A DNA stretch of 64,000 nucleotides from Lysobacteraceae bacterium P (GCA_005503055.1 SCOX01000006.1:62001-126000), one strand, 5' to 3'. Positions 17,188-25,957 are shown, counted from the stretch's first letter. Numbers and translations: made by a program. The notes: generated by a model not told the origin, from the sequence alone.

Positions 17188-18740
17188 CACATGGGTCCGA
17201 AGAAGTTGGATTCCACATCGGCGCTGGCGGCGCCGTCGGTGCGTTCGACGTGGAAGGTGACGGGGTGCCTGCCGCGCACGTCGCTCGATGCGGACAGTAC
17301 CAGCGGAAGATTGAGAACCTGTTCGGCCGCGGCGTCGACCGTCTGTTCGCCACCGACGAGCGCGATGCCGCCCTGGCCCTGCGCACGGATGCGGAAGCGG
17401 CGCGGTTCCACGTCCTTGTTGATCAGCTTGAGCGTGTAGGTGTTCTCGACGCGCTGGTCGGCGGTCTCGCGGTAGAGCGCGTTGCGGTCGCGCAGCACTT
17501 CGGCGATCAGCGGGCTGCGATGGCCCACGCCCCAGGTCCAGGCCGCGCACAGCGCGAGCAACAACACGCCGTACATCAGCATGCGCGGACGAAGCACCCG
17601 CGTCGGCTTGCCGTCGATCGCGTTCTGCGTGGAGAAGCGGATCAGCCCCTGCGGGTAGCCCATCTTGTCCATCACCGAATCGCAGGCGTCGATGCACGCG
17701 CCGCAGGCGATGCATTCGTACTGCAAGCCGTTGCGGATGTCGATGCCGGTGGGACAGACCTGCACGCAGATCGTGCAGTCGATGCAGTCGCCCAACTGCT
17801 CGGGTGCGAACTTCGGCAGCGGTTCGGCGGCGAGACCGACGTCGGTGACGGCGGTGGTTCCCGCTGCTTCCAGCGCGACCGCGTTGCCCTGGCGAGCGCC
17901 GCGGAACACGTAGTCGTAGGCGGTGGCGACGTCGAGCAGGCCGCGCGCGCGTTCGAGCACGCTGCCCAGGCCGCGCTTGCGCGGGCCGCGCGGCTCTCCG
18001 CGCATCGGGTCGTAGGCGATGATCAGTGTGTTGCGATCGAACATCGCGCTCTGGAAGCGCGCGTACGGGCACATGTACTTGCACACCTGCTCGCGCAGGA
18101 AGCCGGCGTTGCCCCACGTCGCCAGCGCGTAGAACAGCACCCAGAACGTTTCCCAGCCGCCCCAGCCGGGCGGTTGGCCCAACAGCGGGATGCGCGCGGC
18201 CAGGTCGGTGATCGGCGTGAAGAATCCGACGAAGGTGAAGCCGGTCCACAGCGCGAACACCAGCCACAGCAGGTGCTTGCCGCCTTTGCGCAGGAGTTTG
18301 GCGCCCGACCAGGGCGCGGCATCGAGCTTCATGCGCGCGTTGCGGTCGCCTTCGGTCCAGCGCTCCATCCACAGGAAGACTTCCGTCCACACCGTCTGCG
18401 GGCAGGCGAAGCCGCACCAAAGGCGCCCGGCCAGTGCGGTGAAGAAGAACAGGGTCATGCCGGCGATGATCAGCAGCACCGCGAGCAGGAAGAAATCCTG
18501 CGGCCAGAAGTTCAGGCCGAACACATAGAACTTGCGCGCCGGCAGGTCGAACAACACGGCCTGGCGCCCGTCCCAGCGCAACCACGGGAACAGGTAGAAC
18601 ATGCCGAGCAGAACGACGACCGCGACGTTGCGCCAGGTCTGGAACACGCCGCTCACGCTGCGGGGGTAGATCTTCCGCTCGCTGACGTAGAGGGCGCTGC
18701 CGCCTTCTCCGACCAGGTCTATCGCGATCTTCTTGCTCAT
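17187..18740 (-). CDS. ccoG: cbb3 oxidase accessory ferredoxin CcoG
   Basis: A 517-residue membrane-bound iron-sulphur protein, thought to reduce copper for cbb3 assembly. Five hydrophobic segments are evident. The membrane cysteine motifs are WCGFACPQTVW near 109-113 and CKYMCPYARFQ near 220-224. Two 4Fe-4S motifs follow, CIDCTICVQVCP near 319 and CIACGACIDACD near 343, and a C-terminal immunoglobulin-like domain ends the protein. Residues 257-317, between KRG and the first cluster motif, form an insertion of some 45 residues beyond the usual short linker. RBS and ATG are clear. Confidence 0.92.
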   Translation of the reverse strand: MSKKIAIDLVGEGGSALYVSERKIYPRSVSGVFQTWRNVAVVVLLGMFYLFPWLRWDGRQAVLFDLPARKFYVFGLNFWPQDFFLLAVLLIIAGMTLFFFTALAGRLWCGFACPQTVWTEVFLWMERWTEGDRNARMKLDAAPWSGAKLLRKGGKHLLWLVFALWTGFTFVGFFTPITDLAARIPLLGQPPGWGGWETFWVLFYALATWGNAGFLREQVCKYMCPYARFQSAMFDRNTLIIAYDPMRGEPRGPRKRGLGSVLERARGLLDVATAYDYVFRGARQGNAVALEAAGTTAVTDVGLAAEPLPKFAPEQLGDCIDCTICVQVCPTGIDIRNGLQYECIACGACIDACDSVMDKMGYPQGLIRFSTQNAIDGKPTRVLRPRMLMYGVLLLALCAAWTWGVGHRSPLIAEVLRDRNALYRETADQRVENTYTLKLINKDVEPRRFRIRAQGQGGIALVGGEQTVDAAAEQVLNLPLVLSASSDVRGRHPVTFHVERTDGAASADVESNFFGPM

Positions 18741-18753
18741 TGCAGGTCCGGTG

Positions 18754-19047
18754 CTACTCCGGCCGCAACGGCCGATTGAAACGGCTGGCCGGGCGCAGCA
18801 GCACCCAGGTGAAGGCGCTGGAGGCGGCGGACGCCAGCCAGAACATGAAAAAGCCCAGGCTGTACCCGAGCGTGCGCGTCATCGGCAGACGCGGAAACGT
18901 CATGTCGCGCAGGGCCAGCGGGTCGACGAAGGCAAAGAACACCATCGTCGCCACGCAGGCGGAGAAGAAGCTCGGCCAGAGGATCGCCCCGAGCCGCTGC
19001 GAGAGCGGCCGGGGCGGGTGGTCGAATCGAGGTTCCTGCACGGTCAT
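18754..19047 (-). CDS. Small two-helix membrane protein in the cco operon
   Basis: A 97-residue protein between ccoP and ccoG with two hydrophobic segments (about residues 20-42 and 60-82), a basic proline-rich N-terminus and an ArgPro-rich C-terminus. GAGGAG precedes the ATG at 19047 by seven bases. It is not CcoQ, which is at 19999, and I do not recognise a named family. Position suggests a lineage-specific oxidase subunit or assembly factor. Confidence 0.65.
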   Translation of the reverse strand: MTVQEPRFDHPPRPLSQRLGAILWPSFFSACVATMVFFAFVDPLALRDMTFPRLPMTRTLGYSLGFFMFWLASAASSAFTWVLLRPASRFNRPLRPE

Positions 19048-19069
19048 GACGTGCTCCTCGTGGGAGTGC

Positions 19070-20002
19070 TCATCTCGTGGCGGTCGCAGGCGGCTTGTTG
19101 GGATGCGACAGCGACCAGACGTAGGCCGCGGCCAGGCGCGAACGGGTTTCGCCAAGCGTCTGGCGCCAGGCCGGCATCACGCCATGACGACCGTTGTTGA
19201 TCGTCTGGCGCAGGCTTTCGCTGCTGCTGCCGTAGAGCCAGTAGTCGTCGGTGAGGTCCGGCGCGCCCATCGCGACGTTGCCCTTGCCGTCGACGCCATG
19301 GCAGGCGACGCATACGCCGTTGTAGAGCGCCTTGCCCTGCGCGGCCATGTAGTTGTTCTGCATGGTGTCCGGATTCGACAGCGTGCGGACGTAGGCGACG
19401 ACATAGTCCACCGCGTTGTCGCCGCCCATGCCGGTCAACACCTTGCCCCACTCGGGCATCACGCCTTCGCGGCCTTCGAGCACCGAATGCAGCACGTCTT
19501 CCGGCTTGCCGCCCCAATGCCAGACCTGGTCGGTCAGGTTGGGATAACCGATCGCACCCTGCGCCGCCGAGCCGTGGCAGGTGGCGCAGGTGTTGTTGAA
19601 GATCGAGCGGCCCAGCGCAACGGCCTTGGGGTCGCGCGCGATGACGTCGATCGACTTGCTCGCGTACGGCGCGAACGTCGCCTCGAGCTTGGCGTCGTCG
19701 CGCGCCTTGTCGGCGGCCTGTTCGTTAGCGGAGGTCCACTTGCCGACGCCCGCGAAAGCGCCAAGACCCGGGTAGTAGATGAGGTAACCGACGGCGAAGA
19801 CGATGGTGATGTAGAAGAGGTTGATCCACCACTTCGGCATCGGCTTGTTGTACTCGGTGAGGTTGCCGTCCCACACATGGCTGGTGTCGGTGGGGGCGGG
19901 ATCGCCGGGACGGCGCTTGCCGGTCCACCAGATCAGCCAGACGCAACCCAGCAGGTTGATCGCCACGATGACGATCACGTACCACGACCATGCGGCAGTC
20001 AT
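19070..20002 (-). CDS. ccoP: cbb3 oxidase subunit III (dihaem cytochrome c)
   Basis: CcoP passes electrons from soluble cytochromes to the oxidase core. This 310-residue protein has two N-terminal membrane segments (residues 5-26 and 58-78) with the conserved HVWDGNLTEYNKPMPKWW between them. Two c-type haem sites follow, CATCH and CVACH, with later methionines as axial ligands (EGVMPEWG, HGVMPAWR). It overlaps ccoQ by four bases. Confidence 0.94.
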   Translation of the reverse strand: MTAAWSWYVIVIVAINLLGCVWLIWWTGKRRPGDPAPTDTSHVWDGNLTEYNKPMPKWWINLFYITIVFAVGYLIYYPGLGAFAGVGKWTSANEQAADKARDDAKLEATFAPYASKSIDVIARDPKAVALGRSIFNNTCATCHGSAAQGAIGYPNLTDQVWHWGGKPEDVLHSVLEGREGVMPEWGKVLTGMGGDNAVDYVVAYVRTLSNPDTMQNNYMAAQGKALYNGVCVACHGVDGKGNVAMGAPDLTDDYWLYGSSSESLRQTINNGRHGVMPAWRQTLGETRSRLAAAYVWSLSHPNKPPATATR

Positions 20003-20139
20003 TCCGGCCTCTCCCTGCTGTCGTCGAGCGGCAGTTGCGCGGCCGCATCGAATTCACTCTTGCGCTTGGGGCTCCACGCCCAGACCCAGCCGGCCAGGAA
20101 CAGGACCAGCAGCACGGTCGTCACGATTCCGGACAGCAT
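19999..20139 (-). CDS. ccoQ: cbb3 oxidase small subunit CcoQ
   Basis: A 46-residue protein with one membrane helix (VTTVLLVLFLAGWVWAWSP) and a charged cytoplasmic tail, standing between ccoO and ccoP as in other cco operons. GGGAGG precedes the ATG. CcoQ stabilises the oxidase complex. Confidence 0.85.
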   Translation of the reverse strand: MLSGIVTTVLLVLFLAGWVWAWSPKRKSEFDAAAQLPLDDSRERPE

Positions 20140-20140
20140 G

Positions 20141-20755
20141 TCAGCCTCCCCTCGGCGCGTGACGGCCGAGCCCCTGCAGATAGGCGACGACGGCGTCGAG
20201 TTCGGTCTTGCCGTCGACAGCGGCCCTGGCGCCGGCGATGTCGGCGTCGGTGTACGGATCGCCGATGGTCTTGAGTGCCTGCATGCGCTGCGCGACCTGT
20301 TCGCCGTCGAGCTTGTTCTCCGACAGCCACGGGAAGCCGGGCATGTTGGATTCGGGAACGACATCGCGCGGGTTGTGCAGGTGCACGCGGTGCCAGTCGT
20401 CGGAGTAACGGCCTCCTACGCGCGCAAGGTCGGGACCGGTGCGCTTGCTGCCCCACTGGAACGGACGGTCGTAGACCGACTCTCCCGCGAGCGAGTAGTG
20501 GCCGTAGCGTTCGGTCTCGAAGCGCAGCGTGCGCACCATCTGCGAGTGACAGTTGTAGCAACCCTCGCGGACGTAGACGTCGCGGCCGGCGAGCTGCAGC
20601 GCGGGGTAGGGCTTCACGCCCGGCAGGGGCTGGATCGCTTCGGCCTGATGCATCAGCGGGACGATCTCGGCCAAGCCGCCGAAGGAGACGGCCACGGCGA
20701 TGAGCACCGCCATCATGCCGACGTTTGTTTCGACTTTCTCGTGTGAATGAGTCAT
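20141..20755 (-). CDS. ccoO: cbb3 oxidase subunit II (monohaem cytochrome c)
   Basis: CcoO relays electrons within the cbb3 oxidase. This 204-residue protein has one N-terminal membrane anchor (about residues 13-35), the haem-binding CYNCH near residue 66, and a downstream methionine ligand in SNMPGFPWL. Its stop lies one base before the ccoQ start. Confidence 0.94.
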   Translation of the reverse strand: MTHSHEKVETNVGMMAVLIAVAVSFGGLAEIVPLMHQAEAIQPLPGVKPYPALQLAGRDVYVREGCYNCHSQMVRTLRFETERYGHYSLAGESVYDRPFQWGSKRTGPDLARVGGRYSDDWHRVHLHNPRDVVPESNMPGFPWLSENKLDGEQVAQRMQALKTIGDPYTDADIAGARAAVDGKTELDAVVAYLQGLGRHAPRGG

Positions 20756-20765
20756 CTGGGCGGCC

Positions 20766-22205
20766 TCAGGCGTGTGCGCTTGCGACGTCGGGCGGAAGCA
20801 CCGGCGTGGGGACGAGGTCGCGCGCGAGTTGCCAGGTGCGGATCACGTTCCAGGCCATCAGCAACATGCCGGCCAGGACGATCAGGCCGCCGGCCAGGCG
20901 GCCGAGGTAGTAGGGATACGTCGCGTTGAGCGCCTCGACGAAGCTGTAGGTGAGCGTGCCGTCGGGATTGGTGGCGCGCCACATCAGGCCCTGCATGACG
21001 CCGGCGATCCACATCGAGGCGATGTAGAACACCACGCCGATCGTGTGCAGCCAGAAGTGCGTGTCGATCGCCTTGACCGAATACATCTGCTTCTGCCCGA
21101 GCAGTCGCGGCAGCATCGAGTAGACGGCGCCGATGGAGATCATCGCCACCCAGCCCAGCGCACCGGCGTGCACGTGGCCGATGGTCCAGTCGGTGTAGTG
21201 CGACAGCGAGTTGACCGTCTTGATGGACATCATCGGGCCCTCGAAGGTCGCGATCATGTAGAACGACACGGCGACGATGAGGAACTTCAGGATCGGGTCG
21301 GTGCGCAACTTGTCCCATGCGCCGGAGAGCGTGAGGATGCCGTTGATCGCGCCGCCCCAGCTGGGCGCCAGCAGCACCAGCGAGAACGCCATGCCCAGCG
21401 ACTGCGCCCAGTCCGGCAGCGCGGTGTATTGCAGATGGTGCGGGCCGGCCCACATGTACACGGCGATGAGCGCCCAGAAGTGGACGATTGAAAGCCGGTA
21501 CGAATACACCGGTCGATTGGCCTGCTTGGGCACGAAGTAATACATCATGCCCAGGAAGCCGGCGGTCAGGAAAAAGCCGACCGCGTTATGCCCGTACCAC
21601 CACTGCGCCATCGCATCGACCGCACCGGTGTAGAGCGAATACGACTTCCCCAGTCCGACCGGCATCGCCATGTTGTTGACGATGTGCAGCAGCGCGATGG
21701 TGATGATGAAGGCACCGTAGAACCAGTTGGCGACGTAGATGTGCTTGACGCGCCGCTTGGCGATCGTGCCGAAGAAGACGACCGCGTACGCAACCCAGAC
21801 CACGGTGATGAGGATGTCGATCGGCCATTCCAGTTCGGCGTATTCCTTGCCCTGGGTCAGGCCCATCGGCAGGGTGATGGCCGCGGCGACGATCACCGCC
21901 TGCCAGCCCCAGAACGTGAAGGCGGCGAGCTTGCTGAAAGCCAGGCGCACGTGGCAGGTGCGCTGGACGACGTAGTAGCTGGTGGCGAACAGCGCGCAGC
22001 CGCCGAAAGCGAAGATCACCGCATTGGTATGCAGTGGCCGCAGGCGACCGTAGCTGAGCCAGGGAATGTCGAAGTTGAGGGATGGCCAGTACAGCTGGGC
22101 GGCGATGAACACGCCGACCGCCATGCCGACGATGCCCCAGACCACCGTCATGGCGGTGAACTGGCGCACGATCTTGTCGTTATAGGTTTCGGGTTGGGTT
22201 TGCAT
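20766..22205 (-). CDS. ccoN: cbb3 cytochrome c oxidase catalytic subunit
   Basis: CcoN reduces oxygen at a high-spin haem b3/CuB centre and pumps protons, with high oxygen affinity. The 479-residue protein has about 12 membrane helices and conserved histidine motifs: [28 protein letters not shown], the GPHHL copper site, and [11 protein letters not shown] with the two haem ligands near the end. It opens the ccoNOQP run and has a perfect FNR box upstream (22273-22286) in class II position. Confidence 0.95.
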   Translation of the reverse strand: MQTQPETYNDKIVRQFTAMTVVWGIVGMAVGVFIAAQLYWPSLNFDIPWLSYGRLRPLHTNAVIFAFGGCALFATSYYVVQRTCHVRLAFSKLAAFTFWGWQAVIVAAAITLPMGLTQGKEYAELEWPIDILITVVWVAYAVVFFGTIAKRRVKHIYVANWFYGAFIITIALLHIVNNMAMPVGLGKSYSLYTGAVDAMAQWWYGHNAVGFFLTAGFLGMMYYFVPKQANRPVYSYRLSIVHFWALIAVYMWAGPHHLQYTALPDWAQSLGMAFSLVLLAPSWGGAINGILTLSGAWDKLRTDPILKFLIVAVSFYMIATFEGPMMSIKTVNSLSHYTDWTIGHVHAGALGWVAMISIGAVYSMLPRLLGQKQMYSVKAIDTHFWLHTIGVVFYIASMWIAGVMQGLMWRATNPDGTLTYSFVEALNATYPYYLGRLAGGLIVLAGMLLMAWNVIRTWQLARDLVPTPVLPPDVASAHA

Positions 22206-22238
22206 GGCTAGGACACTCCCGAGCAGCAGGCCGGGGTC

Positions 22239-22286
22239 GGCGGCATGTTAGGAACCCGTTCACGCGCGGCGCTTGATCTCGATCAA
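22239..22286 (-). promoter_or_regulatory. FNR-activated class II promoter of ccoNOQP
   Basis: TTGATCTCGATCAA at 22273-22286 is a perfect FNR palindrome. On the minus strand, exactly 22 bases follow before TAACAT (22245-22250), placing the box at -41.5 from a start near 22238. This is the standard arrangement for direct FNR activation. The leader to ccoN would be about 33 bases. Confidence 0.85.
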
Positions 22287-22343
22287 AGCGTCGGGCACGC
22301 CATTCAAATGCAGTGGGATGCGGGCAGCGGAATTCCGCGTAGG

Positions 22344-22550
22344 TCAGGCGCCCACGGCGTGGGGATGGATGAAACCCGTTGCGATGCCGATAGCCACCAG
22401 CGCGATCAGGGCGACCGACAGGCCGATCCGGCGCGTCAGTGCGTTGACCGAGCGCTTGCTCTCGCCGCGGTCGGTGAGCATGTAGTACAGCGCCGCGCCG
22501 AGGTTGTAGACGATCAGAGCGAGGAAGCCGACGACGACAAGGGTCTTCAT
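22344..22550 (-). CDS. DUF2909 twin transmembrane protein
   Basis: A 68-residue protein with two hydrophobic helices (residues 2-22 and 44-62) joined by a charged loop (DRGESKRSVNALTRRIG), the DUF2909 pattern. Its ATG overlaps the stop of the upstream 110-residue membrane protein (ATGA), so the two are coupled. Proteins of this family often sit near cytochrome oxidase genes; the role is unknown. Confidence 0.75.
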   Translation of the reverse strand: MKTLVVVGFLALIVYNLGAALYYMLTDRGESKRSVNALTRRIGLSVALIALVAIGIATGFIHPHAVGA

Positions 22551-22879
22551 GGGACGGTCCGGGAAAGGGAGGTCGGACGCGACAGCCAGCGGATGCGCGC
22601 GATCAGCGCCACCGCCATCACGCCCAAGTAGAGGCCGTAGGCCAGCGAGGTGGCGAACACCTGCTTCCACATCGGGCCATAGCCCGCGTCGGCATGCGCC
22701 ATGCCCCAGTACATGCCGGCAAAGGCGGCGGCCGTGGCCACGGTCAACGAGGCGGCATCGAACATGGTCCGCGCCGGCCCGCGTGGCTGGCGCGGGTAAC
22801 GCCAGAACAGCACGGACAGCACCGCGAACCACGGAGCGAACAGGATCAGGGCAAGGTGCAGTTGGACGCCTTGGGACAC
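22547..22879 (-). CDS. Small membrane protein, paralogue of 57169-57477
   Basis: This 110-residue protein has three hydrophobic segments (about residues 6-24, 44-60, 75-95). It shares with the protein at 57169 the same pattern: LALILF-PWFA-L-LFW-PR-PR-MFD, then YW, AD-YG-MW-Q-AT and YG-L-V. The start is GTG at 22879 with CGGAG upstream; the only downstream ATG is too far into the protein. Role unknown; position suggests a link to respiration. Confidence 0.7.
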   Translation of the reverse strand: MSQGVQLHLALILFAPWFAVLSVLFWRYPRQPRGPARTMFDAASLTVATAAAFAGMYWGMAHADAGYGPMWKQVFATSLAYGLYLGVMAVALIARIRWLSRPTSLSRTVP

Positions 22880-22932
22880 GGGCAGGCTCCGGGGGCAGGT
22901 TCTGGCTGGGGGAGTGCGCGCAGTCTAGGTCG

Positions 22933-22983
22933 ACCGTATCAGTTCAAGTAGAATCAGAAATCCGATAAAAAACCGTATCAGTT
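22933..22983 (+). promoter_or_regulatory. Direct repeat operator before the MocR-type gene
   Basis: The 12-base word ACCGTATCAGTT occurs twice in direct orientation, at 22933-22944 and 22972-22983, 39 bases apart, flanking an A-rich GATAAA that may be the -10 box. The second copy reaches almost to the ribosome site of the regulator. MocR-family proteins bind direct repeats in their own control regions, so autoregulation, and control of the divergent pair at 22344-22879, is likely. Confidence 0.7.
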
Positions 22984-23000
22984 TGCCGGGAGGCGACCGG

Positions 23001-24410
23001 GTGAAACGCTACGAAGCCCTGGCCGACGACCTGGCGCGCTCGATCCAATCCGGCGTGTTCCGGCCGGGCGATCGCCTGCCGTCGGTGCGCCAAACCACCA
23101 CGGCGCGCCGGCTCAGCCCATCCACGGTGTTCCAGGCCTATTACCTGCTCGAAGCGCGGGGCCTGATCGAATCGCGGGCCCGATCCGGCTACTACGTCAC
23201 CGCACGCCCCCGGTTTCTGCCGCCGGAGCCCGAATCCGCTTCGCGTCCCGACGGCGATTCGCGCGAGGTCGACGTCAGCGATCTGGTGTTCGACGTGCTG
23301 CAGTCGGCAATGCAGCGCGATCGGGTGCCGTTCGGTTCGGCGTTCCCCAGCCCGTTGCTGTTCCCGATGGCGCGGCTCGGCCGTGCCACCGCGGCCGCGG
23401 CGCAGGACCTGGACCCGTGGAGCACCGTGGACGACCTCACGCCGGGCCTGAGCGAGCTGCGGCGCCAGATCAGCCTGCGCTACCTCATCGACGGCATCGA
23501 CGTGCCGGCCGACGAGATCGTCATCACCAACGGCGCACTCGAAGCGTTGAACCTGAGCATCGCCGCGGTGACGCGTCCGGGCGACGCCGTGCTGGTGGAG
23601 TCGCCGTGCTTCTACGCCGTGCTGCAGTCGCTGGAGCGCAATGGCCTGCGCGCGATTGAAGTACCGACGCACCCGCGCGACGGCGTCGACCTGGACGCAC
23701 TGGCGCAGGCGATTGCCCGCCATTCCCCGCGCGCCTGCTGGCTGATGCCGACCTTCCACAATCCGCTCGGCGCGACCATGCCCGACGAGGCGAAGCGCGA
23801 TCTCGTCGCGCTGCTCGATCGCCACGAAATCGCGCTGATCGAGGACGACGTCTACGCCGAACTGCACTACGGCGCCAAGCGCGCGCTGCCGGCCAAGGCC
23901 CATGACCGCGCCGGCGGCGTGATGCACTGTTCGTCGTTCTCCAAATGCCTGGCGCCGGGCTATCGCATCGGTTGGGTCGCGGCGGGGCGATTCCGCGAGA
24001 CGATCGCGCGAAACAAGCTCACCACGACGCTCAACACCAACGTTCCCGCGCAGTGGGCCATCAGCCGTTACCTGCAGGGCGGCGGCTACGATCGCCACCT
24101 GCGCCGCCTGCGCGCGACGCTGGTCGGCCAGCAGGCGCAGTACATCGCGGCCGTCGCGGCATGTTTTCCGGAAGGCACGCGCGTCACCCGCGCCTCGGGA
24201 GGCTACTTCGCGTGGATCGAACTTCCCGAGGGCCGCGATGCGCTCGCGCTGCACCGCCGCGCCGTGCGCGAAGGCATCAGCATCGCACCCGGGCCGATCT
24301 TCTCCGCCAGTCGCGGTTTCGGCCGATGCCTGCGCTTGAACTACGGACATCCGTTCGACGCGCGCGCCGAAAAGGCACTGCGCACGCTGGGCGAACTGGC
24401 GACCGTCTAG
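23001..24410 (+). CDS. MocR/PdxR-family GntR regulator with aminotransferase domain
   Basis: A 469-residue regulator. Residues 1-70 form a GntR winged helix (YEALADDLARSIQSGVFRPG through SPSTVFQAYYLLEARG). Residues 100-465 are a fold-type I aminotransferase domain with the PLP lysine in HCSSFSKCLAPGYRIGW and the arginine in RLNYGHPF. Such proteins sense PLP or an amino compound. The GTG at 23001 follows GGGAGG; a TTG at 22983 is in frame but overlaps the operator. It ends four bases inside hemN on the other strand. Effector and targets are not known. Confidence 0.88.
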   Translation: MKRYEALADDLARSIQSGVFRPGDRLPSVRQTTTARRLSPSTVFQAYYLLEARGLIESRARSGYYVTARPRFLPPEPESASRPDGDSREVDVSDLVFDVLQSAMQRDRVPFGSAFPSPLLFPMARLGRATAAAAQDLDPWSTVDDLTPGLSELRRQISLRYLIDGIDVPADEIVITNGALEALNLSIAAVTRPGDAVLVESPCFYAVLQSLERNGLRAIEVPTHPRDGVDLDALAQAIARHSPRACWLMPTFHNPLGATMPDEAKRDLVALLDRHEIALIEDDVYAELHYGAKRALPAKAHDRAGGVMHCSSFSKCLAPGYRIGWVAAGRFRETIARNKLTTTLNTNVPAQWAISRYLQGGGYDRHLRRLRATLVGQQAQYIAAVAACFPEGTRVTRASGGYFAWIELPEGRDALALHRRAVREGISIAPGPIFSASRGFGRCLRLNYGHPFDARAEKALRTLGELATV

Positions 24411-25801
24411 ACGGTGCGCGAGTACCGCGCCGGCGCGGCCTGCGGCTGGCGCAGATAGCCGTCGAAGCACATCGCGATCACCCGCAACAGCAGACGGCCT
24501 TCGGGCGTGGCGACGATGCGCTCTGGTTCGATCCAGACCAGGCCGTCGTCCTGCAACGGTTGCAGGCGATGCAGGCTGTCGGCGAAGTAGTGGGCGAAAT
24601 CGATGCCATGGGCGCGCTCGATTGCATCGATCGGCACTTCGCCCTGGCACATCAAGCGCTGGATGACATCCGCGCGCAGCTGGTCGTCCGCGCTCAGGCG
24701 AAGGCCGCGCCACACCGCCAGTCGCGGGGCGTCGATGGCCTGCTCCCATCCGGTCAGGTCGCGCGGGTTCTGGCTGTAGCTGTCGCCGATGTGGCTGATC
24801 GCACTCACGCCGAAACCGATCAGGTCGCAGTCGGCGTGCGTCGTGTAGCCCATGAAGTTGCGGTGCAGCCCGCCGCGCGCCTGCGCTATCGCCAGCTCGT
24901 CGTCGGGCAGGGCGAAGTGGTCCATGCCGATGTACACGTAGCCGGCGGCAGTCAGCCGCTCGATGGCCAGTCGCAGCAGGTCGAGCTTGAGGTCGGCGCA
25001 AGGCAGGTCTTCGGCGCGGATCTGCCGTTGCGGCTTGAACAGCTCCGGCAGGTGCGCATAGCTGTACACGGCCAGGCGTTGCGGGCGCGCGCCGATCACG
25101 GTGTCCAGGGTGCGCGCGAAGCCTTCGAGCGTCTGCAGCGGCAAGCCGTAAATCAGATCGACGTTGACCGAACGCATGCCATGGCGGCCGCAGGCGTCGA
25201 TGATCGCCAACGTCGCGTCGACGTCCTGTTCGCGGTTCACCGCGCGCTGTACGTCGGGATCGAAGTCCTGCACGCCCAGGCTGGCGCGGTTGAAACCGGC
25301 GTCGGCGAGTTCGGCGATGTCGTCGGGGGTGAGTTCGCGCGGATCGAGTTCGATGGAAATGTCGCGATGGGCGGCGTCGCTGAAGCGGAAATGATCGCGA
25401 AGGTCCAGCAACGTCGCGCGCAACTGCGCAGGCGTGAGGAAGTTCGGCGTGCCCCCGCCGAAATGCAGTTGCGCCACTTCGCGGTCGGGATCGAACAGTC
25501 CCGCCATCATGCCGATCTCGCGGGCCAGGCGCGTGCGGTAGGGTTCGCTGCGCGAGCGATCTCGCGTGATGACGCGGTTGCAGCCGCAATAGAAGCAAGG
25601 GCTGGTGCAGTAGGGCACGTGCACGTACAGCGAGAGACGGCGCGGGATGGGATCGCCGTTGCTGGCCCGCGCGGCCTCCACGAGCTGCGCTGCGCCGAAG
25701 TCCTGGCTGAATTGCGGTGCGGTGGGGTAGGAGGTATAGCGCGGGCCCGGGCGGTCGTAGCGGCGCAGAAGATCGGTCGGGAAGAGGGGAGCGGTCGGCA
25801 T
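24407..25801 (-). CDS. hemN: Oxygen-independent coproporphyrinogen III oxidase
   Basis: HemN decarboxylates coproporphyrinogen III to protoporphyrinogen IX without oxygen, using radical SAM chemistry. The 464-residue length matches true HemN. The iron-sulphur motif is CTSPCFYCGC (C-x3-C-x2-C-x-C) near residue 65, with GGGTPNFL after it and the C-terminal HemN domain from about residue 370. An FNR box lies at 25835-25848, and the predicted transcript begins at or next to the ATG, with no ribosome site, so the mRNA is probably leaderless. Confidence 0.94.
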   Translation of the reverse strand: MPTAPLFPTDLLRRYDRPGPRYTSYPTAPQFSQDFGAAQLVEAARASNGDPIPRRLSLYVHVPYCTSPCFYCGCNRVITRDRSRSEPYRTRLAREIGMMAGLFDPDREVAQLHFGGGTPNFLTPAQLRATLLDLRDHFRFSDAAHRDISIELDPRELTPDDIAELADAGFNRASLGVQDFDPDVQRAVNREQDVDATLAIIDACGRHGMRSVNVDLIYGLPLQTLEGFARTLDTVIGARPQRLAVYSYAHLPELFKPQRQIRAEDLPCADLKLDLLRLAIERLTAAGYVYIGMDHFALPDDELAIAQARGGLHRNFMGYTTHADCDLIGFGVSAISHIGDSYSQNPRDLTGWEQAIDAPRLAVWRGLRLSADDQLRADVIQRLMCQGEVPIDAIERAHGIDFAHYFADSLHRLQPLQDDGLVWIEPERIVATPEGRLLLRVIAMCFDGYLRQPQAAPARYSRTV

Positions 25802-25807
25802 GGTGGC

Positions 25808-25848
25808 AGCCTATCGGCCGCGCCCCAGCCCACTTTGACCTGAATCAA
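25808..25848 (-). promoter_or_regulatory. FNR-type promoter of hemN, probably leaderless
   Basis: The box TTGACCTGAATCAA (25835-25848) differs from the perfect palindrome at one base. On the minus strand 21 bases separate it from TAGGCT (25808-25813), close to class II spacing. The start would fall at about 25801, the A of the hemN ATG. Confidence 0.75.
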
Positions 25849-25944
25849 TTCGTTCAGGTCCTACGCCCGTACAGGTTTCTCCACCCCGATGAACGGAGCC
25901 GACGGGTGGGCGCCTCCATTGCATCGGCATTGCATCGGGACGCC

Positions 25945-25950
25945 TAGAAT
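25945..25950 (+). promoter_or_regulatory. -10 box TAGAAT, leaderless transglycosylase gene
   Basis: TAGAAT ends eight bases before the ATG at 25958, and no Shine-Dalgarno sequence lies between. The predicted start is the ATG or one base before it. Confidence 0.6.
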
Positions 25951-25957
25951 CCGCGCC

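Noticed and set aside
22944-25598. Very long minus-strand frame of 884 codons over the MocR-type gene and hemN
   Set aside because: Runs antisense to the MocR-type gene and out of frame through hemN, both of which are well-supported; translation is Arg/Ala-rich with no family motif, as expected from high third-position GC.
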